From: Faecalibacterium longum CLA-AA-H243
GTDB taxonomy: Bacteria > Bacillota > Clostridia > Oscillospirales > Ruminococcaceae
Reading direction: 5' to 3'
Assembly: GCF_020687245.1 (NCBI RefSeq)
Contig: NZ_JAJEQG010000007.1
Location: 35,737-99,736, forward strand
Length of the DNA: 64,000 nucleotides
The notes under the pieces are model-generated. The model did not search any database. It had not been told where the DNA came from and saw only the letters and a program-made list of their open reading frames with translations. The position numbers were made by a program, and so were the translations under genes. The number at the start of each line of letters is the position of its first letter. Within the stretch, counting starts at the first letter, position 1. Below, piece by piece: positions 18,697 to 26,704 of this stretch.

Positions 18697-19881
18697 TTAC
18701 AGATTTTTCTTCAAAAATTCCTCTACCTGCTCCGGCGTGGCGGCGCAGCTGCCCTGGCAGATACCGGGCTTGCCGCCGCCGCGTCCGTTCAGGGCGGCGT
18801 TGAGGGCTTTGGTCAGGGCGCGGACGTCGCCGCCGGTCTGCGCGATGCAGTAGCCGGTGCCCTTCTCGCTGGGCGTCAGAGCGGCGCAGAGGCCGGTGGT
18901 GGCCTCGCTCAGCCGTGCAGCCAGACGGTGCAGGCCGTCCGGGTCGAGGCCGGGAACGGTGCGGATGGCCGTTTCGTCGGGGCCAAGCTGTGCGGCCAGT
19001 GCATCGAAGAGCTGACTGCACAGGCCGAAGTGGGCGAATTTCAGGGCCGTGTACTCGTCGTACACCCGGTGGACCGCCACGGCGGTCTGGTCGGCCTTAG
19101 CCGAGAGCAGTGCGCCGATGTCGGCCTGACGGCTCCGCATGGCCTGCGCTTCCCGCAGGGCGCGTCCGCCGCAGACGACGCTGAGCCGGACACCGCCCTT
19201 GTAGTTCTCAGAGGTGAGGATCTTGATTTGTCCCACCTGTCCGGTGGCGGCGGTGTGGGTGCCGCAGCAGGCGCAGACGTCCGCGCCCGGGATGGTCACG
19301 ATGCGCACCTGCCCGGCGATCTCTTTTTTGCTGCGGTAGGTCAGCGCCGCCAGCTCTTCAGGGGTGGGGTAGGTGATGAGCACCGGCACATTCTCCCAGA
19401 TGATGCGGTTGGCGGCAAGTTCTGCCTCCCGCAGGCCCTCGGCGGAGATGGGGACACTGGTGTCCATCCGCACGGCGTCGGAGCCGATATGGAAGCCCAC
19501 GTTCTCCGCCCCGAACATCTGGTGCAGGATGCCGGAGAGGATGTGCTCGCCGGTGTGCTGCTGCATCTTGTCGAAGCGCCACTCCCAGTCGATGGTGCCG
19601 GTGACGGCGGCACCGGGCTGTGCGGTCTCGGGCAGGGCATCCACCGTGTGCCAGATGATGCCGTTCGTCTCGTGGACGTCGGTGACATGGAGCACCGTGC
19701 CGTCGGCGAGGGTAAGCGTGCCTCTGTCGGCGGGCTGACCGCCCCCTTCGGGGTAGAACACCGTGCCGTCCAGCGCGATGCGCCCGCCGCCCGTCTTTGC
19801 GTCCGCCTCTGCGGCCAGGATGACCCCGGCGGCAGTCTTGCGGAATGCGTCGTTCTCAAAATATTTTTCCGTGCGCTGCAT
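18697..19881 (-). CDS. alaX: alanyl-tRNA editing protein with DHHA1 domain (AlaX-L)
   Basis: 394 residues. Free-standing AlaX proteins hydrolyse Ser- or Gly-tRNA-Ala made in error by AlaRS. The N-terminal AlaRS-like strand contains FYPEGGGQPAD; the zinc site is HTGEH (109-113) and CCGTH (205-209); the C-terminal third, with GGRGGGKPGICQGS, is a DHHA1 domain as in the long AlaX-L type. The ATG at 19881 follows CAGGAGG. It is the first gene of an operon with trmB, 37 bases ahead of it. Secure. Confidence 0.92.
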   Translation of the reverse strand: MQRTEKYFENDAFRKTAAGVILAAEADAKTGGGRIALDGTVFYPEGGGQPADRGTLTLADGTVLHVTDVHETNGIIWHTVDALPETAQPGAAVTGTIDWEWRFDKMQQHTGEHILSGILHQMFGAENVGFHIGSDAVRMDTSVPISAEGLREAELAANRIIWENVPVLITYPTPEELAALTYRSKKEIAGQVRIVTIPGADVCACCGTHTAATGQVGQIKILTSENYKGGVRLSVVCGGRALREAQAMRSRQADIGALLSAKADQTAVAVHRVYDEYTALKFAHFGLCSQLFDALAAQLGPDETAIRTVPGLDPDGLHRLAARLSEATTGLCAALTPSEKGTGYCIAQTGGDVRALTKALNAALNGRGGGKPGICQGSCAATPEQVEEFLKKNL

Positions 19882-20030
19882 GGCACGATACCTCCTGTAA
19901 TAAAAACGATATTATCCCACTATAAAACTAAGTATACCACGTTTTTTGCCTGTGGAAAATAGTCTTCGCTTATGTTATGATAGGAAACAGCATAAACCCA
20001 AACGGAATATAAAGCGAGGAAGGTATCATC

Positions 20031-21608
20031 ATGCGTGAAAGTGGAATCCTGATGCCGGTGTCCAGCCTGCCCGGCCCCTATGGTATTGGCTGCTTTGGCG
20101 CCGAAGCGCTCAAGTTCGTGGATTTTCTGGCCGCTGCTGGCCAGCACATCTGGCAGCTGCTGCCCCTCAGCCCCACCGGCTACGGCGACAGCCCCTACCA
20201 GAGCTGTTCTGCCTTTGCGGGCAACCCCTACTTCATCGACCTCGACGCTCTCAAGGCCGACGGCCTGCTGACCGCCGCCCAGCTCAAGGCGGAAAAGTGG
20301 GGGGATGACCCGCTTTCGGTGGACTACGGCACTCTCTACACCAGCCGCTATAAGGTGCTGCGCACCGCCTACGCCGCATGGCGCGAGAAGTACGCCGGTC
20401 TCCACGGCTGCGCCCACTACTACCCCGACGACTACTACGCTTTCGCCCTTGCCAACGACAGCTGGCTGAATGATTACGCCCTCTACATGGCCCTCAAGAC
20501 CGCCAACGGCATGAAGAGCTGGATTGAGTGGCCCCGGGAGTACCGCCTGCGGGACGCCGCCGCGCTGGCAAAGTTCGCAGCAGAGCAGGAAGAGGAGATC
20601 GGCTTCTGGAAGTTCCTGCAGTACGAGTTTGCCACCCAGTGGAAAAAGGTCAAGGACTACGCCAACGCCAAGGGCGTGAAAATTCTGGGCGACATCCCTA
20701 TCTACGTCTCTGCCGACTCGGTGGATGCATGGGTGGGCGGCGAGCTCTTCGAGCTGGACGCGCAGGGAGGCTTTGCCCGCGTGGCCGGCTGTCCGCCGGA
20801 TTACTTCTCCGCAGACGGCCAGCTCTGGGGCAACCCACTGTATAACTGGCCGTATCATAAACAGACGGGATACGTCTGGTGGATCCGGCGTGTCCGCCAC
20901 GCCCTCGGCATCTACGACCTGCTTCGCATCGACCACTTCCGCGGCTTCGACACCTACTGGGCCATCCCGGCGGGCAGCCCTACCGCTTGCACCGGCAAGT
21001 GGGAGATCGGCCCCCGGATGGACTTGTTCCACGCACTGGAAGCTGCCCTCGGTAAGCTGCCCATCATCGCGGAAGATCTGGGCGAGCTGTTCCCCAGCGT
21101 CCGCGAGCTGCTGGCCGACAGCACCTTCCCGGGCATGAAAGTTTTGCAGTTCGCTTTCGGCGGCGGCGACAACGAGTATCTGCCCCACAACTACGTCAAG
21201 AACAGCGTGGTCTACCCGGGTACCCACGACAACACCACCCTCACCGACTGGTGGGAGAACGCCGCCACCGGGAAGGAAAAGGCCAACGCCGCCGCTTATC
21301 TCCACCTGACTCCCTGCAAGCCCACCGCGAAGGAAGTGGCCGCCGTCAAGCCGGACGCCGCCCGCATCGCGCTGCTGCGTGCGGCCCTCGGCTCTGTGGC
21401 TGACCGGGCCATCATCCCTATGCCCGACTGGCTGGGTCTGGGCGCAGAGGCCCACCTGAACACCCCCGGCAAGCTGGGCGGCAACTGGACCTGGCGTGCC
21501 GCGGAGGGCTTCGACGCAGAGCCGCTGGCCAGCCGTATCCAGGCTGAGTGCGAGGTCTACTGCCGCGCCAAGGAGCCGGTCGAAAAAGAGGCAAAAACCT
21601 CAATTTGA
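20031..21608 (+). CDS. malQ: 4-alpha-glucanotransferase
   Basis: 525 residues, glycoside hydrolase family 77. The enzyme transfers maltosyl and longer alpha-1,4-glucan units in maltodextrin and glycogen metabolism. Clear landmarks are LPGPYGIGCFG, SPYQSCSAFAGNPYFID, GDIPIYVSADSVD, the catalytic nucleophile region LLRIDHFRGFD, the acid/base region IIAEDLG and the late YPGTHDNTT. RBS GAGGAAGG lies before the ATG. It stands alone, divergent from alaX; no terminator was recognised before the GGDEF-like gene, so some read-through is possible. Very secure. Confidence 0.95.
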   Translation: MRESGILMPVSSLPGPYGIGCFGAEALKFVDFLAAAGQHIWQLLPLSPTGYGDSPYQSCSAFAGNPYFIDLDALKADGLLTAAQLKAEKWGDDPLSVDYGTLYTSRYKVLRTAYAAWREKYAGLHGCAHYYPDDYYAFALANDSWLNDYALYMALKTANGMKSWIEWPREYRLRDAAALAKFAAEQEEEIGFWKFLQYEFATQWKKVKDYANAKGVKILGDIPIYVSADSVDAWVGGELFELDAQGGFARVAGCPPDYFSADGQLWGNPLYNWPYHKQTGYVWWIRRVRHALGIYDLLRIDHFRGFDTYWAIPAGSPTACTGKWEIGPRMDLFHALEAALGKLPIIAEDLGELFPSVRELLADSTFPGMKVLQFAFGGGDNEYLPHNYVKNSVVYPGTHDNTTLTDWWENAATGKEKANAAAYLHLTPCKPTAKEVAAVKPDAARIALLRAALGSVADRAIIPMPDWLGLGAEAHLNTPGKLGGNWTWRAAEGFDAEPLASRIQAECEVYCRAKEPVEKEAKTSI

Positions 21609-21668
21609 CGGGAATGTAAAAAATCTTTTTGAAAATTGTGCGTTTTGCTGGTAAGCGCCCCGCCATCG

Positions 21669-21677
21669 TGGTATAAT
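21669..21677 (+). promoter_or_regulatory. extended -10 promoter of the GGDEF-like gene
   Basis: TGGTATAAT is an extended -10 (TATAAT at 21672-21677). No good -35 is present. Confidence 0.55.
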
Positions 21678-21803
21678 CGCATGAGACGCAGTCAGATATA
21701 AGACTTATTTTCACAGCGATACACTGGCCATGAAAACAGGCTCGGCTGTGAAAAGGCAGAGCACCGGGAAGGAAGACCCGGTGTATAAAATGGGGAAAAA
21801 CGC

Positions 21804-22601
21804 ATGAAAAATGAATGGACTGAGCAGGACTTGCGGCAATTCGTCGAAAGTTCGCGGCCTGTGTTTCAGGATGTGAGCCTGACGCAGGTGGACGAGGACG
21901 CCGACCGCTGCTGGCAGGACGACGGCCTGATGGTGGACTACGAGCTGCGCGGCGGTCAGGTGGACTGTGTGCTGCGCCGCTGTGTCGTGGCAGACGGCAA
22001 GGTGTGGCAGCTGCAGATGACGGCCCCTCTGGCTGGCAATGATCTGCCCGAAGACCGGATGACCCCGCGGGAGCGGGAGATGTGCCGCGACGACATGAAC
22101 CACGACTTTGTGACGGGGGTGTTCAACCGCCGCTACTACGAGACGGAATTCTGCACGAAACTCGATGAGTGGACCGACTGCCACCGCTGCGCTGCGCTGG
22201 CGCTGGTGTCCATCGACGGCGCAGAGAAGCTTTCCGCGCGGGAGAGCGACGCCGTCATGGGCCAGCTGGTCTGCTTTGTGGCAAACCAGTGGAAAAAGCA
22301 CTTTGACCAGCCTGCTGAGCGGGTGGTCTGCCGCCTGAGCGATACCCTGTTCGCCATCGGCTGCGCCGACCGCACCCGCCGTGAGCTGGAAGAGGAGCTG
22401 AAAGCCATCTACGCCGAGATGCCCAAGGAGTGTGTGGCCTCGGTGGGCCTGATGCGCCGGGTGCCGTTCACCCAGTCCATCGGCGTGGCTGGCACCCGCG
22501 AGGTGCGCTGTAAGAACTGGGATGCCCTCTATGACCTGTGCGAGAAGCGGCTGGCCGCTGCACAGACCGCAGGCGGAGACCGCATCTACGACGGCGAATA
22601 A
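21804..22601 (+). CDS. degenerate GGDEF-domain protein
   Basis: 265 residues, no membrane segment. The first 95 or so have no recognised domain. From residue 98 the chain reads HDFVTGVFNRRYYE, the standard opening of a GGDEF domain (D.LTG..NRR), and ends with WDALYDLCEKRLAAAQTAGGDRI, the usual ending. In the place of the RxGGDEF active site it has CRLSDTLFAIG: the glycines, aspartate and glutamate are gone, so it cannot be a diguanylate cyclase. It may bind a nucleotide or act as a scaffold. A hairpin terminator follows directly. Fold assignment is good; activity is expected to be lost. Confidence 0.75.
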   Translation: MKNEWTEQDLRQFVESSRPVFQDVSLTQVDEDADRCWQDDGLMVDYELRGGQVDCVLRRCVVADGKVWQLQMTAPLAGNDLPEDRMTPREREMCRDDMNHDFVTGVFNRRYYETEFCTKLDEWTDCHRCAALALVSIDGAEKLSARESDAVMGQLVCFVANQWKKHFDQPAERVVCRLSDTLFAIGCADRTRRELEEELKAIYAEMPKECVASVGLMRRVPFTQSIGVAGTREVRCKNWDALYDLCEKRLAAAQTAGGDRIYDGE

Positions 22602-22611
22602 TGCATAAGAG

Positions 22612-22653
22612 TCCCCCTTTTGAGAGAAACTACCCTCAAAAGGGGGATTTTTG
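22612..22653 (+). terminator. terminator overlapping the next gene's ribosome site
   Basis: The stem TCCCCCTTTTGAG/CTCAAAAGGGGGA is followed by TTTTTG. The AGGGGG of its 3' arm is also the only Shine-Dalgarno for the ATG at 22655. Confidence 0.8.
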
Positions 22654-22654
22654 T

Positions 22655-23095
22655 ATGGAAAACCAGAAAAACGACAATCTCAATATGCTGGAAGCCATCG
22701 TGCAGAACACCGAGATGGGGAAGAATACCCTCGACCAGCTCGTGCCGATGGCGGAGGATGAGCAGTTCAAGGCGGAGCTTCTGCGCCAGCGCAATATCTA
22801 CCGCCAGCTCAATCAGGAGGCCCACGCCGCCATCGACGCCTGCGGCGGCTCGGCCCAGGGCCAGAGCGCTATGGCGAAGCTCAACACCAAGGTGAGCATC
22901 GGCATGAAGACCATCACCGACAAATCCACCCGCAACCTCGCCGAGATGCTCACCCAGGGCAGCGGCATGGGCGTGGTGGACTGCATCAAATCCCAGAAGG
23001 ACTACCCGGACGCCGCGCCGGGGTCGAAGAGGCTGATGCAGAAGCTGCAGGATTTTGAGGAGGATAACAGGCTGAAGCTGGAGCAGTACCTGTAA
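22655..23095 (+). CDS. all-helical (ferritin-like) protein of unknown function
   Basis: 146 residues, hydrophilic and almost entirely helix-forming, with glutamates and glutamines spaced as in a four-helix bundle (NMLEAIVQNTEMGKNTLDQL, then RQRNIYRQLNQEAH). It resembles the DUF2383/ferritin-like class by pattern only; no clear di-iron ExxH motif pair is visible. Translation must start at 22655, since the AGGGGG ribosome site lies in the stem of the preceding terminator. How it is transcribed is unclear: no separate promoter was seen, so it may be expressed by read-through from the GGDEF-like gene. Confidence 0.6.
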   Translation: MENQKNDNLNMLEAIVQNTEMGKNTLDQLVPMAEDEQFKAELLRQRNIYRQLNQEAHAAIDACGGSAQGQSAMAKLNTKVSIGMKTITDKSTRNLAEMLTQGSGMGVVDCIKSQKDYPDAAPGSKRLMQKLQDFEEDNRLKLEQYL

Positions 23096-23407
23096 CGGAG
23101 CTAAGTTCTCTTTTGCGCGCCAAAAGAGAACCAGAAAAGCGCCGCTTTTCCGAGGCGCGGGCACGGGAAAGGGGCTGCTCGCCCCTTTCAGACCCCGAAG
23201 GGGAAGTCGAAACGGAAAAAAGCTAGCCGCTTCGCTAAGACGGGTTGCGGCTCCCAGCGTCTGCTTCGCTGCCGCTCGCATCCTGCTGGCCGCTGTCCCA
23301 ACAGCTCCTCCCTGTTTCCGCCACTGGCGGCGGTCGTCGCTGTTGCGCTTTTTTCTCGCTTCTCCGATTTGCTGCTTCGCAGCAGATTTTTTAGATGCTG
23401 CAATAGA
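23096..23407. repeat. non-coding repeat-rich spacer
   Basis: About 310 bp without a credible gene. It opens with a 39-bp unit (23101-23139) containing the palindrome GTTCTCTTTTG CGCGC CAAAAGAGAAC, which recurs with one change at 63923-63961; similarity continues weakly for about 25 bp more. The rest holds short inverted repeats such as GCTGCTTCGCAGCAG and GGGGCTGCTCGCCCC. Confidence 0.7.
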
Positions 23408-23440
23408 AAAAGCTCCTGCCCGGATGAGGCAGGAGCTTTT
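23408..23440. terminator. terminator of mtnN (bidirectional)
   Basis: A perfect stem AAAAGCTCCTGCC/GGCAGGAGCTTTT, 11 bases after the mtnN stop. Confidence 0.85.
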
Positions 23441-23451
23441 CGCAGCTAAAA

Positions 23452-24135
23452 TTAGAGAGATTCGACCATCGCGGCGACGATCTTGGTCGCGGTGGCGACG
23501 TACTCGGTGATGCTGAACTTTTTGACCACCAGCACCTCATGGCCGTCCTCGTCGGCGTTATCGCTCATGGCGCGGAGGATGACGCAAGGCACATCGTTCT
23601 TGGCGGCGATCTGACTCACGGCCGCGCCCTCCATCTCCACGCAGTCGGGGGCGCATTTGGCCTCGATGGCGGCTTTGGTGGCGCTGTCGCCCACGAACAT
23701 ATCGCCGGTGGCGATCTTGCCTGCCAGAGCCTTGACGCCTGCGTCGGCGCAGGCTTTCTCGGCGGCGGCGATAAGGGCCGGGTCGCCGGTGTACTCCTTC
23801 AGGAAAGGCGGATTCTGGCAGATCATATCCAGCTGAGCGTCGTGGTAAAGCACTGTCTTGCCGATGACTACGTCGCCAATGCCGATCTTGCTTGTCATGT
23901 TGCCTGCGATGCCGGAGAAGATGATCTTCTCAGCACCGAACTTGGTGATGAGCACCTGGGTGGTGGCAGCGGCGTTGGCCTTGCCCATGCCTGCACAGCA
24001 GACGACCACCTGCTTGCCGGCCAGTGTGCCTTTGTGATATTCCACGCCGCCGTAGGGCTCGACCGTGACATTTTCCAGCCTGGCGCAGAGCTGGTCCACT
24101 TCGTCGGGCATTGCGCCCATGATACCTAAAATCAT
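23452..24135 (-). CDS. mtnN: 5'-methylthioadenosine/S-adenosylhomocysteine nucleosidase
   Basis: 227 residues, the normal size. The enzyme hydrolyses methylthioadenosine and S-adenosylhomocysteine, recycling methyl-cycle by-products. Typical sequence features are MGAMPDEV at the N terminus, the glycine-rich CCAGMGKANAA, FSGIAGNM, VEMEGAAV with the catalytic glutamate and RAMSDNAD. It starts nine bases after the ychF stop, with GGAGAG upstream, and is therefore the second gene of an operon with ychF. Secure. Confidence 0.93.
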   Translation of the reverse strand: MILGIMGAMPDEVDQLCARLENVTVEPYGGVEYHKGTLAGKQVVVCCAGMGKANAAATTQVLITKFGAEKIIFSGIAGNMTSKIGIGDVVIGKTVLYHDAQLDMICQNPPFLKEYTGDPALIAAAEKACADAGVKALAGKIATGDMFVGDSATKAAIEAKCAPDCVEMEGAAVSQIAAKNDVPCVILRAMSDNADEDGHEVLVVKKFSITEYVATATKIVAAMVESL

Positions 24136-24144
24136 AAACTCTCC

Positions 24145-25278
24145 TTACACATTGAACAGGAACTCGATGACATCGCCGTCCTTCACGACATATTCCTTGC
24201 CCTCGGTGCGCTGCAGGCCCTTGGCCTTGACGGCAGCGTAATCGAAATCGTGGGCCTCGAGGTCGCTGTAGGCGATGACGCTGGCGCGGATGAAGCCGCG
24301 CTCAAAGTCGCTGTGGATCTTGCCGGCAGCCTGCGGAGCCTTGGTACCCTTGCGGATGGTCCAGGCGCGGCACTCCTTCTTGCCGTCGGTCAGGAAGGAG
24401 ATGAGGCCCAGCAGGTCGTAGCTGGCGGTGATGAGGTTGTCGAGGCCGCTTGCTTCGATCCCCATCTCGGCGAGGAAGGCTTTCTTTTCCTCGGGGCTGT
24501 AGTCGGCGATGTCCTCCTCGGTCTTGGCGCAGATAGGGATGTAGCGTGCGCCCTCTTCCTTGGCGCGTGCAGCCACCAGCGGGACGTACTTGTTGTTCTC
24601 GATGCCCTCCATCAGGTCGTCCTCGCCCACATTGCAAGCGTAGAGGACGGGCTTTGCACTCAGCAGGCCCATCTCGTGGAGCACGGTCTGCTGCTCGGCG
24701 TCGTTCTCGTCGAAGTCGAAGCTGCGGGCGGGCTTGCCGGATTCCAGATGGGCGGCCAGCTGCTGCAGCCATGCGGCCTCGGCGGCAGCACCCTTGTTGT
24801 TGCCGCTCTTTGCGGCCTTGGCCATGCGGCCTGCGCGGTTCTGGACGACTTCGAGGTCGGAAAGGATGAGCTCGTAGTCGATGGCGTCGATGTCGGCGAT
24901 GGGGTCCACGGCCTCGGCCTTGGTCACGTCCTCCACGACATGGATGATGTTGTCGTCGTCGAAGCAGCGCACGACATGGACGATGGCATCGCACTCGCGG
25001 ATGTGGCCGAGGAACTTGTTGCCGAGGCCGGCACCCTGGCTTGCGCCCTTGACGAGGCCGGCGATGTCCACGAACTCCACGATAGCGGGGGTCTTCTTGT
25101 TGGTCTGCCAGATCTCAGCCAGCTTATCCAGCCGCTTGTCCGGCACGGCCACGATGCCGCTGTTGGGCTCGATGGTGCAGAAGGGGTAGTTTGCAGCCTC
25201 CGCGTTCTTGGTGGAGGTGATGGCGTTGAACAGAGTGGACTTGCCGACGTTGGGCAGGCCGACGATACCGAGTTTCAT
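24145..25278 (-). CDS. ychF: redox/stress-related GTPase/ATPase YchF (Obg family)
   Basis: 377 residues. The G1 motif is GLPNVGKST near the N terminus, the G3 motif is [20 protein letters not shown] and the C terminus is a TGS domain ending [17 protein letters not shown]. YchF/OLA1 proteins prefer ATP and associate with the ribosome. The length is about ten residues above the common 363-368. The promoter (TTGAAG/TAAAAT) lies about 80 bases upstream, and mtnN follows nine bases downstream. Very secure. Confidence 0.95.
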   Translation of the reverse strand: MKLGIVGLPNVGKSTLFNAITSTKNAEAANYPFCTIEPNSGIVAVPDKRLDKLAEIWQTNKKTPAIVEFVDIAGLVKGASQGAGLGNKFLGHIRECDAIVHVVRCFDDDNIIHVVEDVTKAEAVDPIADIDAIDYELILSDLEVVQNRAGRMAKAAKSGNNKGAAAEAAWLQQLAAHLESGKPARSFDFDENDAEQQTVLHEMGLLSAKPVLYACNVGEDDLMEGIENNKYVPLVAARAKEEGARYIPICAKTEEDIADYSPEEKKAFLAEMGIEASGLDNLITASYDLLGLISFLTDGKKECRAWTIRKGTKAPQAAGKIHSDFERGFIRASVIAYSDLEAHDFDYAAVKAKGLQRTEGKEYVVKDGDVIEFLFNV

Positions 25279-25356
25279 TTCAGATTTCTCCTTTTATAGT
25301 CATGGATGACAGAGCATTTTACAGAATGACTCCGGGTCATTTTTACATACACATCT

Positions 25357-25385
25357 ATTTTATCATGCCTGCGGCGGCTCTTCAA
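25357..25385 (-). promoter_or_regulatory. promoter of ychF-mtnN
   Basis: TTGAAG (25380-25385) and TAAAAT (25357-25362) on the minus strand, 17 bp apart. The 306-bp gene-free spacer 25279-25584 holds this promoter and the divergent one at 25453-25481; nothing else was seen in it. Confidence 0.75.
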
Positions 25386-25452
25386 GACCTTTCCGGAAGC
25401 AGAAGAAGGGGCAGATGGGCGATATGTGATTGATTTTTCACTTTCGAATCGG

Positions 25453-25481
25453 TTGAAAGCGCCTGCAAACTATGATATAAT
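25453..25481 (+). promoter_or_regulatory. promoter of the Wzz-like operon
   Basis: TTGAAA (25453-25458) and TATAAT (25476-25481), 17 bp apart. Confidence 0.8.
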
Positions 25482-25584
25482 GCATGGAAGAGCGTGCTTT
25501 GAAGGGGAAAGTCTGCCCTTTTGCGCTCGGGAAGCATTGGGATCGTGTAAAATAGAGGGACTAGACCCGAGAAAGGAAAACAAA

Positions 25585-25878
25585 ATGAATTATCCTGTCG
25601 AATATACTGTGATTGCGGAAAATGAAAAAATCTATATTGAGGGCGGTGCCGATTATTGGGGGCTGTTCAACTACCTCATCGGTGACTATCTGCGGGACGC
25701 AGTCCTGAGTGATACTCGCTCGGCTGTCTGGAGCAGCGCCAAGAAGGGTTCTACTGAGCCGCTGCAGAACTGGTTCAAGAACTTCAAGAGCATGGGGATC
25801 ATGGGTATGATCGGCTACATCTATGGTATCTACCACCTGGGCGAGAAGATCGACACTTACCTGAGCAAGAAGAACTAA
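25585..25878 (+). CDS. small protein of unknown function, first in the Wzz-like operon
   Basis: 97 residues. The N-terminal half is a mix of strands and helix (IEGGADYWGLFNYLIGDYLRDAVL); the C-terminal half has a glycine/methionine-rich hydrophobic stretch (MGIMGMIGYIYGIYHLG) that could touch the membrane. No family was recognised. I take ATG 25585, which has AAAGGA eight bases upstream; earlier in-frame starts fall in the promoter. Its stop overlaps the next gene's ATG by one base (TAATG), so the two are translated together. Confidence 0.6.
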   Translation: MNYPVEYTVIAENEKIYIEGGADYWGLFNYLIGDYLRDAVLSDTRSAVWSSAKKGSTEPLQNWFKNFKSMGIMGMIGYIYGIYHLGEKIDTYLSKKN

Positions 25879-26645
25879 TGGCCGCGGAAAAGAGAAAGGT
25901 CAAAAAGTGGGGCTGGAAGACTTTGCTGGCACTGCTTGGCCTGGCAGCGGCTGGTGCATTCGGCTTTTTCAGCATCTTCAATACGGTAAGAGTGACAGCG
26001 GCTGAACCCGCCCTCTCGGAGAACGAAGCGAATGAAGCGGCATCTGTCACCATCACAGATGCGGAACTGGAACAGCTGCTCAGCGGCGAGCTCACGCTGG
26101 ACAGCCTGACCCGGACCGGTACGGATGAAGCGCCTGCAGCCTCCGAGGCGCAGGGGACCGCCGCCGGTGAGCAGCCGGCCAGAACGGAGTCTGAGGCGGC
26201 AGCGTCCAGCGAGCCGGAAGACTCTGCATCCGGCACGGAGCAGAGCGCAGCCTCGTCGTCCGAGGCTCCGGCGGAAAAAAAGCAGCAGGAGGCAGCCTGT
26301 GAGGCCGAAGTCAAGGCTCTCATCCAGCAGACCTACGCGCTGAAAGCCATTGCAGAAAAGGGACTCAATTCCAGCATCTCTGCGGCAAAGGCTGAGTACA
26401 AGACGCTGCCCGCAGAGCAGCAGACCAAAACCAAAAAGATCATGATCTGCCTGTCCAAGACAGGTGAGCTCACCTCGCTGCAGTCGTATTGCGACAAGGA
26501 GATGGGCCGCATTGTGAGCCAGCTGCGCACGGTCCTGAAAGAAAATGGACAGAGCACAGAACTGGCCGATCAGGTCATGAGCACCTACAAAGCCGAAAAG
26601 AGCCAGCGCTATGCAGAGCTGAAAAACAAGCTGTATAACGGCTGA
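25878..26645 (+). CDS. membrane-anchored extracytoplasmic protein with Ala/Ser/Glu-rich linker
   Basis: 255 residues. A basic N terminus (KRKVKKWGWK) precedes one transmembrane helix (about 14-33) and then an outside domain. Residues 80-140 are a low-complexity linker rich in Ala, Ser, Glu and Pro, as in cell-wall-spanning stalks. The last 110 residues are helical, with two cysteines (EAACEAEV and QSYCDKE) that could pair. No family was recognised. It lies between the small gene and the Wzz-like gene and is probably part of the same surface assembly. Confidence 0.6.
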   Translation: MAAEKRKVKKWGWKTLLALLGLAAAGAFGFFSIFNTVRVTAAEPALSENEANEAASVTITDAELEQLLSGELTLDSLTRTGTDEAPAASEAQGTAAGEQPARTESEAAASSEPEDSASGTEQSAASSSEAPAEKKQQEAACEAEVKALIQQTYALKAIAEKGLNSSISAAKAEYKTLPAEQQTKTKKIMICLSKTGELTSLQSYCDKEMGRIVSQLRTVLKENGQSTELADQVMSTYKAEKSQRYAELKNKLYNG

Positions 26646-26704
26646 CTGTTCTGAAAGAGCAAGGAAGGCTGAAAAGCAGAAGCACAGGAGAGGAATCACA
26701 AAGT

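Noticed and set aside
21804..22601. Active diguanylate cyclase
   Set aside because: The GGDEF active-site residues are absent.
23096..23407. Small gene or CRISPR-like array in the repeat spacer
   Set aside because: No regularly spaced repeats, no good ribosome site and no plausible product.
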